Positions 1 to 8,505 of a DNA stretch of 64,000 bases are shown piece by piece. Every line of letters starts with the position of its first letter. Position 1 is the stretch's first letter. The position numbers were made by a program, and so were the translations under genes. The DNA is from Pseudomonadota bacterium (GTDB lineage: Bacteria; SAR324; XYD2-FULL-50-16; JAHJRI01), in NCBI GenBank assembly GCA_022360105.1, contig JAKSDL010000075.1, positions 6,259-70,258 on the forward strand, given 5' to 3'. The notes below the pieces were generated by a model. The model worked only from the letters and a program-made list of their open reading frames with translations. It did not search any database and was not told the DNA's origin.

Positions 1-1491
1 TCTGGCTACCGATTGCTGCATTCTTTCATGAATACGTTCGGCTAGTCCAATTATTGCCTCATCCTTGGTACAAGACGCTTGTTCCAACTCCCACCTGCCT
101 TCTTCCTCGATAACATTTTCCATCATCATCTGGTAGATGAAGAGAAATCTCTCCAGATTGTTAATTTTCCAGGCTTCATCCTCAGTTGCAGTCCCCTTGT
201 TCATTTTTTCGCGGATCTCTTCCAGCTCTTTCCTGGTCTCATAATCCCATTCTTCGGCAATGGCATTTAAGGCACTTTTATCAACGGAATCTGTTTCAAC
301 AATAGCGTGATTGGCATGGTATTCATCCCAGTTATCCGTGAGAATGGTCAAATCGTATTGATCGTTATCGTCCCTAACAGCAGTTCCGGGAAACGGAGCG
401 AGTAAGTGAAATCCGTACATACCCCCGAGTTTTTCGATTGTGTTGCCGTAGTCCTGGGTTTCTTTCAAACTTTTCGGCGATTCTCCGGGTAAACCGAGAA
501 TAAATGATACATGAGGTTGAATACCGGCGTCAGAGCACATTTTTACTGCCCGTTCAACTTTTTCCAGGGTAATGTTTTTCTTAATCGTCTTCAATATGTC
601 GTGATTAGCACTTTCAACTCCAAAACTGATCGTGCTGCAACCCGCTTCTTTCATTTTTATTAAGAGCTCGGTTGAAACAGTATCCACCCTGGCAAAGGAA
701 GACCAGGTAATGTTAAGTTTCCTGCGAATTATTTCATTACAAATTGCCAGGCAGTGGGACGACTTGGCTGTAAAAAGATCATCGGAAATGTTGATCTGGG
801 GGAAATTTAACGTTGAAAGCATTTCCAATTCATCACAAACGGCGATGGGATCTCGATATCGAACCTTAGCGCCAACCATTTTTCGTCCGACACAGAATAT
901 GCAGCGAAATGGGCATCCCCTGCTTGTCGTAATACTGATCGGCGTGTGCAATGCCCTGTAACGTCCAAGGGGCAATAAATGTCTTGCAGGCAAAGGCAGG
1001 GTGTCTACATCAAGGTATTCTCTTTGCTCATTGATCTTGATCTGATTCTCATCCCTGTAGGCTAATCCCTTTATTTGCGACCAATCTCTGCCATTGCTGG
1101 CCTGACTGGCAACTTCTACAATGGTTTGCTCCCCTTCACCGACCGCAATAAGATCCAATGCCGGGTATGCTGACAATGTTTCCAGGGCACAAAAAGAGAC
1201 ATGAGGTCCGCCCATTAGAGTCAATAGTTCCGGATTGATCTTTTTTGCGTCCTTAACCACCTGGATTGCTGCATTGAACGTCATTGTAACGGATGTCACT
1301 CCCAGTAGATCCGGCTTGAATGTTTGTAAGTGTCGGGTCAATACTTCATATGAATAGGGGAAAACTGAAAAATCGACTATCTGGGTTTCGAATCCGGCTT
1401 GTTCCAAAACCGCTCCCAAAAATGAGATGCCCAGCGGGGGCGTGGGGCCTTCGGTAATTGGACAAAATGGATTGACTAGTAAGCAACGCAT
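1..1491 (-). CDS. B12-binding domain radical SAM protein (3' end beyond the window)
   Basis: About 497 codons are visible from the ATG at 1491 to the left edge, where the frame is still open, so the C terminus is missing. The first ~150 residues form a cobalamin-binding-like Rossmann domain (MRCLLVNPFCP, then a MGGPH segment near residue 93). A radical SAM core follows, with the CxxxCxxC cluster motif RGCPFRCIFC and a GVES segment. This arrangement is typical of the BchE/RumMC-like class of radical SAM enzymes that methylate or rearrange diverse substrates. The substrate cannot be told from sequence. The gene stands apart from fliM by 185 bp. Confidence is high for the family and nil for the reaction. 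Confidence 0.9.
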   Translation of the reverse strand, partial: MRCLLVNPFCPITEGPTPPLGISFLGAVLEQAGFETQIVDFSVFPYSYEVLTRHLQTFKPDLLGVTSVTMTFNAAIQVVKDAKKINPELLTLMGGPHVSFCALETLSAYPALDLIAVGEGEQTIVEVASQASNGRDWSQIKGLAYRDENQIKINEQREYLDVDTLPLPARHLLPLGRYRALHTPISITTSRGCPFRCIFCVGRKMVGAKVRYRDPIAVCDELEMLSTLNFPQINISDDLFTAKSSHCLAICNEIIRRKLNITWSSFARVDTVSTELLIKMKEAGCSTISFGVESANHDILKTIKKNITLEKVERAVKMCSDAGIQPHVSFILGLPGESPKSLKETQDYGNTIEKLGGMYGFHLLAPFPGTAVRDDNDQYDLTILTDNWDEYHANHAIVETDSVDKSALNAIAEEWDYETRKELEEIREKMNKGTATEDEAWKINNLERFLFIYQMMMENVIEEEGRWELEQASCTKDEAIIGLAERIHERMQQSVAR

Positions 1492-1676
1492 GTTCAGGCG
1501 ACTTGAAAGTGATTGTATGTTGAATGGCGATGGGCTTTACAGGGAGATCTGGCTATTCCGGTAGGATAGATTCACTTCAATGAAAAACCGTCAAGAATTA
1601 GTCGTTATTGTTACAACCAAGGCCGGCAGGTGTCAATTGCGTTGTTAGAAACACCATTGCGGGAGCACAACGCGAA

Positions 1677-2639
1677 TCACTTTTTACCAAAGGTGAGTTT
1701 GGAAAAACTTTTTTTGGATTTCTTTATCTCGGTGGCAGCATTGTTGTAACTATCTTCAATTCTCAGTGAGATTTGACCTTCTGTTTCACCGATATCGGCG
1801 GCCAGAATGGGGATATCGTTTAACTGGATTTGAGCATGATTTTTTACAATGCTTTGAATGGGTATGATCGATTTTTTTTGATAAGATTCCAGCAAATCTT
1901 TCGATGTCAGATTGATGGACCCCAGAATCCCTTTTAGTTCATAACGGGAATGTTCAAGAACCAGGTTGGTAAAATACTGTTTGATCCTGGCATCATGATT
2001 TTGATGACCGCTGGCAGCCAATAGACCCTTTGCGCCTCTTTTCTCAATAATACGATCCAGTTGGTAAGTTGAGAAACAAAAGTCCCAGTTTGATACAAAA
2101 TCATTTTGCTTCATTTGCAATGAAACATTGACACACGATTCGGAATTATCCATTACTTTTGCTTTGATCCTGTTTGAAACAACGCTTTTAAGTTTGCACT
2201 CGATTTGATGCACTTTCGACCAGCAACTTTCAAACAGCTTAACTATTTTGCCAACAACCTTTTTAACTTCCTTGCTATTATTGTTTTCGAGGGAAAATCC
2301 ATTGTGCAATCCGACCTTGCCGTCCTTGAAAAGTTTCTCTTTAGCCAATATCAGGTTGATGAACCTGTTGTCGGTATGGAACAGTGAATCCCTCATCAGG
2401 GGATTCAAACTGAAAATGAAAATCGGAGAAGGCTGGGCAAGTTCTTCCAGGTAGCGATTGAAACGCTTGCCGGATGAAATCTTAAAATTGAAGGAAAAGG
2501 TAAGATTAAACTCATCATACATGAAGATTTCGAGTTTATTCAAAAACTTCTGAAACACTACCTCCAGCGCAGAATAGTAACCATAGCTGACTTTTTCTCC
2601 GTTGGTGATATCGTATGGCCTTACGTTTTGCTCTGTCAT
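1677..2639 (-). CDS. fliM: Flagellar motor switch protein FliM, divergent and N-terminally short
   Basis: 320 residues. The opening RPYDITNGEKVSYGYYSALE matches the start of the FliM core, which normally reads RPYD...R...LE. A CheC-like middle domain (about 45-235) and a C-terminal SpoA/surface-presentation domain (about 240-300, ending with QISLRIEDSY) follow. FliM normally begins with a ~15-residue EIDALL-type peptide that binds phospho-CheY. Here only MTEQNV precedes RPYD, so that peptide is absent. The gene lies 36 bp downstream of the giant fliN, surely in one operon. No good ribosome-binding site precedes the ATG. A type III secretion SctQ is a less likely alternative, because SctQ lacks the RPYD start and CheC-like core. 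Family assignment is from motif recognition only. Confidence 0.8.
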   Translation of the reverse strand: MTEQNVRPYDITNGEKVSYGYYSALEVVFQKFLNKLEIFMYDEFNLTFSFNFKISSGKRFNRYLEELAQPSPIFIFSLNPLMRDSLFHTDNRFINLILAKEKLFKDGKVGLHNGFSLENNNSKEVKKVVGKIVKLFESCWSKVHQIECKLKSVVSNRIKAKVMDNSESCVNVSLQMKQNDFVSNWDFCFSTYQLDRIIEKRGAKGLLAASGHQNHDARIKQYFTNLVLEHSRYELKGILGSINLTSKDLLESYQKKSIIPIQSIVKNHAQIQLNDIPILAADIGETEGQISLRIEDSYNNAATEIKKSKKSFSKLTFGKK

Positions 2640-2675
2640 ATGTGTCTGTTTATCGTGATTTTAGGCTAATGTATT

Positions 2676-4919
2676 TTAGAAGTTTATGCCGGTGATTCTC
2701 ACTCCTAACTGCTCCTCATTAATCTGAACGACTTCACCTTTGGCGACATGTTTGTCTCCCAGCACTATATCCACAGGATCGCCAACTTTTTTATCCAGTT
2801 CTATTACCGATCCAAAAGACAATTCGGTTATTTCTTGACCCCGCAGGCTGGCTTTTCCGATCTCTACGGTTAATTCATGCTTTAGATTCAACAATAAATC
2901 CTGCCCTACCAACGATTGTGTGCCAGTCTGAAGTCCAGCCTCGGCAGCCGGTTGCTGCGCTACAAACGATTGAGATTCTTCGATGGTTGGTGTAGCGGGA
3001 TGAGCAATGTCTATCGAAACATCCGATTCAGGAATCCGGACAACCATCTCGTCGTCATCTGACGGAAGCTCAAGTACCTCCTCTTCGTCTTCTTCGATTT
3101 CGGGGATGCTGAGGGAATCGTCATCTGCGGAAAAATCCGGTACTCCCAAATCCATATCATCGATGCTGCTTTCAACCCCTTCGGCAGGCGATTCTTCAAT
3201 TTCTATATCACCAATTGGCGAATCTCCTTCTCCAAAGACCTCTTCCGAGAGGTCCAAATCTTCAGTGGTATCCATTCCTTCCAACTCAAGCACTTCTTCC
3301 TCTTCATCCAGGTCAAGCTCCAGTCCTGCTTCCAGATCGATATCCTCATCGGCGCTGCTGTCCAATGTAAGATCATCTTCAATATCGGGCTCCAGACTCA
3401 GTTCCTCACTGACCTCTTCCCCTTCCAAATCTTCTTCCAGGGAAAGATCTTCATCAAGCGGCAGGTCTTCGTCCAAATCAGCCATAAGGTTGATGTCATC
3501 TTCTACTTCCTGTTCTAACGGAAGGTCCTCTGCCAGGTCTCCATCCAGTGAAATACCATCATCAGTTTCTTCAGGCTGGGAAACTTCTTCATCAAGACCA
3601 CTTTCAAGGGATATGTCTTCATCCAAATCCAGATCCATGGAGATATCATCTTCAAGATTTCCACCAAGCTCGGTGTCATCCTCCTCTGATTTCATAAAAC
3701 TGGGGACGTCATCCCCGCTATCGATATCAGGAATTTCAAGATCATCCGATTCCAGTACCGGATCCAGGTCTTTTACAACCATGGAATCGTCCAATTCCAA
3801 GCTTTTCTCTTCAGACAAACCGGGATCTGGGGTCTCTGAGATCGATTTGTCGATGGTTGTGACACCATCTGCCAAACTGGCCAGTTCCCTTTCAAGCTCA
3901 GCATCTGATTCAACATCCTTGATTTCTTCTATTTCCGGTGCTGGTGCCAACTCAGATTCATCCAAACCCAGTTCATCCTCCAGGGAGGTTAGATCCAGAT
4001 GACTGCCTGAATCACCCGTGTCTTTAGACTCCGGCATATCCAGCATGGTATCGTCTTCTTCCAGGGACAAATCCGGTTCACTTCCTAAATCTAAGTCATC
4101 TTCTGTGTCAGGAAGCTCCATATCCATGTCCAAATCCAGATCGCCTGTCTCAATATCATCTACCAGGTCACCTTCGGGTAAGTTTAAATCCGGCTCGGAA
4201 TCCTCACCCAAATCATCGAGATCTGCACTCAATTCATCTTCCAATCCCGGGGAATCCTCCAAATCAAGTTCGGTTTCTTCAAGTGAATCATCGCCCATGT
4301 CAAGATCTAAATCGCCTTCGTCGCCACCCAAGTCAAGGCTAAGATCATCAGCTTCTCCTTCTGCCGCTGTATCAAGATCGAAGTCAGCCAAATCTGAGTC
4401 ATCCAGGGAGAGATCCATATCATCGCTTCCGGCGTCCGTATCCATATCCAGACCCAAATCATCTCCGGATCCATCGTCAAGATCCATCCCCATGTCTTCA
4501 TCGCCCAGATCAAGATCCAGGTCTCCCAAGTCATCATCTCCCAAAGATTCAGATAGTGAGTTGTCAGAGCCGGCTTCATCAGATATATCGATATCTCCCG
4601 GATCTATGGTATCTTCAGTTGATGGGGAATCCATGTCCAGATCTCCGCCCAAATCCAGATCGTCACCTAAATCCAGTTCTCCGCCCAGATCAAGATCTGC
4701 GTCAGAGGCATCTCCTCCCGGGTCATCTCCAAGGTCTAAATCAGTGCCGGCATCAAGATCAAAATCGTCCATCATTGCATCACTGCCATCATCACTTGTA
4801 GACTCACCACCATCAGCGAGATCCAGATCGGAATCTGCCAAATCTAAATCAAGATCGCCATCAAGATCCAAGTCTCCCAATCCGTCAAGGTCAAATTCTT
4901 CTGCCGCCTCTTTTGCCAT
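2676..4919 (-). CDS. fliN: Flagellar switch protein FliN with a ~670-residue acidic repeat extension
   Basis: 747 residues; FliN is usually 100-150. Residues about 672-747 are a normal FliN SpoA domain, with SFGSVIELDKKVGDPVDIVL and GVRITGINF at the end. Everything before it is low-complexity Asp/Glu/Leu/Gly/Ser built on units such as GDLDLD, DLDLGDD and, later, EDLPLDEDLSLEED. There is no Lys or Arg from residue 4 to 298, nor from 411 to 627. A Pro/Gln/Ala linker (about 640-670) joins the two parts. The ATG at 4919 has a good upstream AGGAG. The gene is the first of a fliN-fliM operon, divergent from rsmG. In the switch complex FliN binds FliM and, in some species, CheY-P. The acidic arm is not a known part of the family and may bind CheY-P, cations or other C-ring partners; that is inference. 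Confidence 0.85.
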   Translation of the reverse strand: MAKEAAEEFDLDGLGDLDLDGDLDLDLADSDLDLADGGESTSDDGSDAMMDDFDLDAGTDLDLGDDPGGDASDADLDLGGELDLGDDLDLGGDLDMDSPSTEDTIDPGDIDISDEAGSDNSLSESLGDDDLGDLDLDLGDEDMGMDLDDGSGDDLGLDMDTDAGSDDMDLSLDDSDLADFDLDTAAEGEADDLSLDLGGDEGDLDLDMGDDSLEETELDLEDSPGLEDELSADLDDLGEDSEPDLNLPEGDLVDDIETGDLDLDMDMELPDTEDDLDLGSEPDLSLEEDDTMLDMPESKDTGDSGSHLDLTSLEDELGLDESELAPAPEIEEIKDVESDAELERELASLADGVTTIDKSISETPDPGLSEEKSLELDDSMVVKDLDPVLESDDLEIPDIDSGDDVPSFMKSEEDDTELGGNLEDDISMDLDLDEDISLESGLDEEVSQPEETDDGISLDGDLAEDLPLEQEVEDDINLMADLDEDLPLDEDLSLEEDLEGEEVSEELSLEPDIEDDLTLDSSADEDIDLEAGLELDLDEEEEVLELEGMDTTEDLDLSEEVFGEGDSPIGDIEIEESPAEGVESSIDDMDLGVPDFSADDDSLSIPEIEEDEEEVLELPSDDDEMVVRIPESDVSIDIAHPATPTIEESQSFVAQQPAAEAGLQTGTQSLVGQDLLLNLKHELTVEIGKASLRGQEITELSFGSVIELDKKVGDPVDIVLGDKHVAKGEVVQINEEQLGVRITGINF

Positions 4920-5019
4920 TACCGGCTCCTGTCCTTACAAAATTGTTAATTTATTTACGGTTGTTATTATTGGGCCTCATGCTCTATGCTGCCTTTAGAC
5001 CACATACATTGAGAAGAAT

Positions 5020-5041
5020 ATCAATTTCATCCAAAATTGAT
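5020..5041. promoter_or_regulatory. Inverted repeat in the fliN/rsmG divergent intergenic region
   Basis: ATCAATTT (5020-5027) and AAATTGAT (5034-5041) are perfect inverted arms separated by six bases. The right arm overlaps a possible -35 element of rsmG. The form is that of a dimeric regulator's operator. No regulator is identified. Confidence 0.35.
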
Positions 5042-5066
5042 GAGGTAGTGCTCAATGCATTATTAT
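5037..5066 (+). promoter_or_regulatory. Candidate sigma70-type promoter for rsmG
   Basis: TTGATG (5037-5042) and TATTAT (5061-5066) are separated by 18 bases, 32 bp ahead of the rsmG ATG. The match is moderate and was found by eye only. Confidence 0.35.
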
Positions 5067-5097
5067 ATCTAGAGTTTAGTCATTTTCAGCGAGGGTT

Positions 5098-5796
5098 ATG
5101 CGAAAAACAGTCCAAATTGCCGATAAAATCGAAAAAGAGTTCCCAAACTTGAAGCTTTCGGAAAATTCTCTGGTCAAATTGGAGCAATATTTAGACCTGT
5201 TGTTTTTTTGGAATAAAAAGATCAATCTCACAGCTATCAGAGAGCGAGACGTCGCCATAGTCAAACACCTGCTCGATTCTATTGTGGTACTCAATATCAA
5301 AAAAATAAAACACCTTAAAGAGCTAACCACCGGGCATGTCATAGATTTCGGATCAGGAGCAGGATTTCCCGGAATTGTCTTGGCAATCTGTCAACCTGAA
5401 ATGAATCTTGTTTCCATAGACAAAGCGGGAAAGAAAATAGCTTTTCAACAACAGCTTGTCCGACAATTGTCCGTTAACAACGTTCAACCCTTGCAAACAA
5501 GATTACAGGACTTAATCAAGATACAGGTAAATAAGTTGGCATACGACGTCATTATATCAAGGGCGTTTGATCAAATAAAGAACATATTGTATTTTGGTGA
5601 ACACCTACTCAAACCCAATGGCTATTTTCTTTTATGGAAAGGAGAAAGGTGGCAGGAGGAGATGAAGGAAACAGACAACTCACTGCTTGGTAAACACAAA
5701 CTTCTATTATCCCATCGATACGAGTTTGAGGAGTTCGGACATGGAGGGGTAATATTACTTATTCAAAAACTTGATTCTATGGAAAGCAATGGCTGA
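5098..5796 (+). CDS. rsmG: 16S rRNA (guanine-N7) methyltransferase RsmG
   Basis: 232 residues, the usual GidB/RsmG length. It transfers a methyl group from SAM to N7 of G527 of 16S rRNA in the cytoplasm. The SAM-binding motif VIDFGSGAGFPG (about 79-90) is nearly canonical, followed by SIDKAGKKIAFQ and VISRAFD, both typical of the family. A GCGAGGG stretch precedes the ATG closely. In many bacteria rsmG sits beside mnmG or parAB; here it is paired with a short-chain dehydrogenase whose reading frame overlaps its 3' end. Family assignment is confident. Confidence 0.95.
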   Translation: MRKTVQIADKIEKEFPNLKLSENSLVKLEQYLDLLFFWNKKINLTAIRERDVAIVKHLLDSIVVLNIKKIKHLKELTTGHVIDFGSGAGFPGIVLAICQPEMNLVSIDKAGKKIAFQQQLVRQLSVNNVQPLQTRLQDLIKIQVNKLAYDVIISRAFDQIKNILYFGEHLLKPNGYFLLWKGERWQEEMKETDNSLLGKHKLLLSHRYEFEEFGHGGVILLIQKLDSMESNG

Positions 5797-6553
5797 AATT
5801 TCTTATAATCTAGAAGGTAAGGTCGCTCTGGTAACTGGTGGAAGTCGGGGAATTGGGCTTGAGGTTGCCAGATATTTACTAAAGGAAAACGCTAAAGTCG
5901 CCATATGTGCAAGAAAAGCGGAGGGATTGGACGCTGCAGTAAAAGAACTTGGAAAGAGTGATAATCTATTACCCATACAGGCGCACATTGCCAAAGAGGA
6001 ACAGGTTGAGCAACTGTTTAAACAGGTTTCGGATTCTTTTTCAAAACTCGATATCTTAATCAATAACGTAGGAATGAACCTGTTGACCGCCTCGATCGCC
6101 GAAACAGAATTGTTGCTGTGGCAGAAAATTATCGATTCCAACCTCAATGCAACGTTTCTTTGTTCCAGGATGGCAGCCAGGATGATGAAAGAACAGGGAA
6201 GCGGAAAAATCGTTAATATCTCATCGGTCGCCGGTTCAAGGGCAGCGCCTGGCATGGGAATATACGGTATCGCTAAAGCCGGGATTGAAATGATGACTAA
6301 AGTCCTGGCGTCTGAGCTGGCGCCGATAAATATACAGGTCAACACCGTAGCACCGGGTATGGTCAGAACTAATTTTAGCAAACCTTTTTGGTCCAATGAC
6401 GAATTCTATCAGGAGATTTGTAAAGGTATTCCCGCAAAACGAATAGCTGAACCGATTGATGTTGTTCATCCTACCTTGTTCCTGGCGTCTGAGGCAGCTG
6501 GTTTTATAACTGGTCAGACCCTTATGGTTGATGGCGGGCAAACCGCTATTTAG
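5789..6553 (+). CDS. Short-chain dehydrogenase/reductase, FabG-like
   Basis: 254 residues from the ATG at 5789, which overlaps the end of rsmG by 8 bp. A TTG at 5771 would add six residues but the ATG begins the conserved SDR start. Classical SDR features are all present: TGGSRGIG cofactor loop (16-23), NNVG (92-95; NNAG is commoner), Ser145, and the YxxxK pair Tyr159/Lys163. The C terminus has the FITGQTLMVDGG segment seen in FabG-like enzymes. It should be a soluble NAD(P)-dependent oxidoreductase. The substrate is not predictable; it is not necessarily the 3-oxoacyl-ACP reductase of fatty acid synthesis because no fab genes are adjacent. Confidence 0.9.
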   Translation: MAEISYNLEGKVALVTGGSRGIGLEVARYLLKENAKVAICARKAEGLDAAVKELGKSDNLLPIQAHIAKEEQVEQLFKQVSDSFSKLDILINNVGMNLLTASIAETELLLWQKIIDSNLNATFLCSRMAARMMKEQGSGKIVNISSVAGSRAAPGMGIYGIAKAGIEMMTKVLASELAPINIQVNTVAPGMVRTNFSKPFWSNDEFYQEICKGIPAKRIAEPIDVVHPTLFLASEAAGFITGQTLMVDGGQTAI

Positions 6554-6567
6554 CTATCATTGCAGTT

Positions 6568-6602
6568 GGAAGCCATTGGTTGGTAGTCCGCAACCGGCTT
6601 CC
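6568..6602. terminator. Stem-loop between convergent genes, probable bidirectional terminator
   Basis: GGAAGCC (6568-6574) pairs with GGCTTCC (6596-6602), and an inner GGTTG/CAACC pair (6578-6582/6591-6595) extends it across a 3-base bulge. It lies just after the dehydrogenase stop and touches the stop codon of the facing small gene. The flanking T-tract is weak. Confidence 0.5.
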
Positions 6603-6832
6603 TATCTTTCGTACCGGAAATAGAGGATATTAGATACCGGTACAACGGTATCGTGGCTTCCTTCAATTAGTACCAGATAGTCTCTCCCCACTTCGGATAC
6701 AATACCCTCAATATCGCTTCCGTCAGTGAGAGTGATGGTCAGTTTATGAACACCCAGTAACTCTCCCAGCTTTTCTTCCAATTGGCGAGCGTCTTCTTTT
6801 TCGTATGAAACAGTTTGTATAATCGATGACAT
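6602..6832 (-). CDS. Small Sm-like beta-barrel protein
   Basis: 76 residues, not confidently assigned. A short charged helix (about 11-25) is followed by a strand pattern LTITLTDGSDIEGIVSEVG...YLVLI...TVVPVSNILYFRY. The alternating hydrophobic strands with a central Gly and terminal I-x-Y-F resemble Sm/LSm or DUF2642-type barrels. It is last in an apparent operon with the 5'-nucleotidase (27 bp gap) and the PHP phosphoesterase. An RNA- or nucleotide-related role fits that context but is only inference. Confidence 0.6.
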   Translation of the reverse strand: MSSIIQTVSYEKEDARQLEEKLGELLGVHKLTITLTDGSDIEGIVSEVGRDYLVLIEGSHDTVVPVSNILYFRYER

Positions 6833-6859
6833 GGCAGTATAAGCGATTTAACTATCTAG

Positions 6860-8488
6860 TTAATATTTGATATTAAAATTCTGTGTCGGAGAAATAGTCA
6901 GCTGCTTCTTTTCTCTCAAATCTCGAATCATTAAATCTGTTATCCTATCAGGAAATTCTTTTACTATAAGTTCAGGTGAAAGCATATCATAAAAAGCTCC
7001 GCCAGATCGATAAGAAGTCACGGCAATTCTGAGTTTCTCTTCATTATCAATAGGCCTTCCGTTTCGTTTGACAAAAACCAGTCGCTTGCCGATGGATCTG
7101 CGAATATCGAATTCATATTCAATGCCTTCCCACATGTCATAATTGTAGCTGAGAACCCTGGCTTTTCGCCAGTTCGGATTAATGGAAACAACATTTTCAC
7201 CGTTTTTACCAGGTTGCAATTGAAAAAAACCTGCAGATTTCTCCAGGGCTTTCTTCAAGATATGACCCGTAATTTCAATAGCGCAGACAGTATCCTGGAA
7301 GAAAAAGAACGAAAGGATATCTTCTATGGTCACATTCCCTGATAATCCCTTTAGCTTGGGATTTAATAAAGGAATCGCCGATATATCCACTTTTGCACAT
7401 CGACACATCAATTGGTTGATCCATTGAATCAACGGGTGTTTGTTTAACCACACATCTTTCATGGGATCATGAATTAAAAAGCTTTGATCTACACTACCGA
7501 CAGGCGTTGTCAGAATTTCTTCGATTTGAACCAGGTGATGCTTCAGCAGATTTTTAATCTCACCATCAGGATCAGTCTCTTCGGCAGCGACGATTCCGGG
7601 GCTTGCATCAATAGTTAGATTTGTGTCTGATGCAGGGTGTGAATGCTTAGTTAGTCTGATATGGGCCCAATGCTTTGAAAAACAAGAAGGTTGTAACAAT
7701 ACCGCCCTGTTTTTTTGCCTAGGCTTAAATAGCAGCTGGCGATGCTGATGTCCCGTGATGAGTAAATCGATGTCATCGCTGCTTTCCCAGATTTCTATCC
7801 CCTGGTTTTCAGTTGTCTCTCCAATGCTCCAGATCTCGCCATCCTCCGGGTTGCGCTTCAGCCCACCATGATACGATACAATTAAGAAATCGCATTGGCT
7901 TTTTACAATTGGAATATACGCCCTACAAGCTGTCACCGCATTACGAAATTCCAATCCTGAAATTGTTTGTTTGCTTTCCCATTTGGATACAAAATCGGTG
8001 ACCACGCCAATAACACCAATTTTGATATCTCCGGATTGGAAAATCTTGTAAGGCTCGAAAACCAGGTTGTCGGAATTGTGATAATAAATATTGGCAGCCA
8101 ACCAGGTTGCTTTTGAGCCCGCATGAACCTGTTTTAAGTAGTCAAAACCGAAATTAAACTCATGGTTTCCCGGAACAAAGCAGTCCACATTGAGATAATT
8201 TTGAACCACGTTAAGAGGATGATCATTGGAGATGTTTTTGGAAGACTTGAAATTGTGCAAATCTACTAGAGGACTGCCTTGGATAGCATCTCCGTTATTA
8301 ATGACAAAAACATTGGGATTTAATTCCCTGGTGTTTTTTAAATAATTGGCAAAACGGTCCAGCCCAACCTGGTGATTATCATTCGCTTGGTCTCCCTTTG
8401 AAATGAAACGTCCATGTGTATCTGAAATTACCAGTAAATCAACTGACGTTTCATCTCTATGTTCATTGTTTGACAGAACGGAATTCAT
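6860..8488 (-). CDS. 5'-nucleotidase/metallophosphatase of the UshA/YfkN family, without signal peptide
   Basis: 542 residues. The N-terminal calcineurin-type metallophosphatase domain has all metal motifs: ISDTHG (Asp23, His25), NNGDAIQGSP, GNHEF, SYHGG and ITGHQH. The C-terminal half (about 310-540) matches the 5'-nucleotidase substrate-binding domain. Homologues such as UshA are exported to the periplasm. This one begins MNSVLSNNEHRDETS with no hydrophobic signal segment, so it is probably cytoplasmic. Likely substrates are nucleoside monophosphates or 2',3'-cyclic nucleotides. It sits between the PHP phosphoesterase (17 bp upstream) and the Sm-like gene. Confidence 0.88.
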   Translation of the reverse strand: MNSVLSNNEHRDETSVDLLVISDTHGRFISKGDQANDNHQVGLDRFANYLKNTRELNPNVFVINNGDAIQGSPLVDLHNFKSSKNISNDHPLNVVQNYLNVDCFVPGNHEFNFGFDYLKQVHAGSKATWLAANIYYHNSDNLVFEPYKIFQSGDIKIGVIGVVTDFVSKWESKQTISGLEFRNAVTACRAYIPIVKSQCDFLIVSYHGGLKRNPEDGEIWSIGETTENQGIEIWESSDDIDLLITGHQHRQLLFKPRQKNRAVLLQPSCFSKHWAHIRLTKHSHPASDTNLTIDASPGIVAAEETDPDGEIKNLLKHHLVQIEEILTTPVGSVDQSFLIHDPMKDVWLNKHPLIQWINQLMCRCAKVDISAIPLLNPKLKGLSGNVTIEDILSFFFFQDTVCAIEITGHILKKALEKSAGFFQLQPGKNGENVVSINPNWRKARVLSYNYDMWEGIEYEFDIRRSIGKRLVFVKRNGRPIDNEEKLRIAVTSYRSGGAFYDMLSPELIVKEFPDRITDLMIRDLREKKQLTISPTQNFNIKY

Positions 8489-8505
8489 TGAACATTACGA
8501 TTGGA

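Noticed and set aside
3007..4998. Two long Ser/Arg-rich plus-strand ORFs
   Set aside because: They are the antisense shadow of the acidic repeat codons of fliN. Their Ser/Arg composition follows from GAT/CTG-rich codons read on the other strand, and neither has a promoter or ribosome-binding site of note.
4940..5010. Possible sigma28 promoter of the fliN operon (TAAAGG and GCCCAATAA on the minus strand)
   Set aside because: Spacing is about 18 instead of 15 bases and the -10 differs at two positions.
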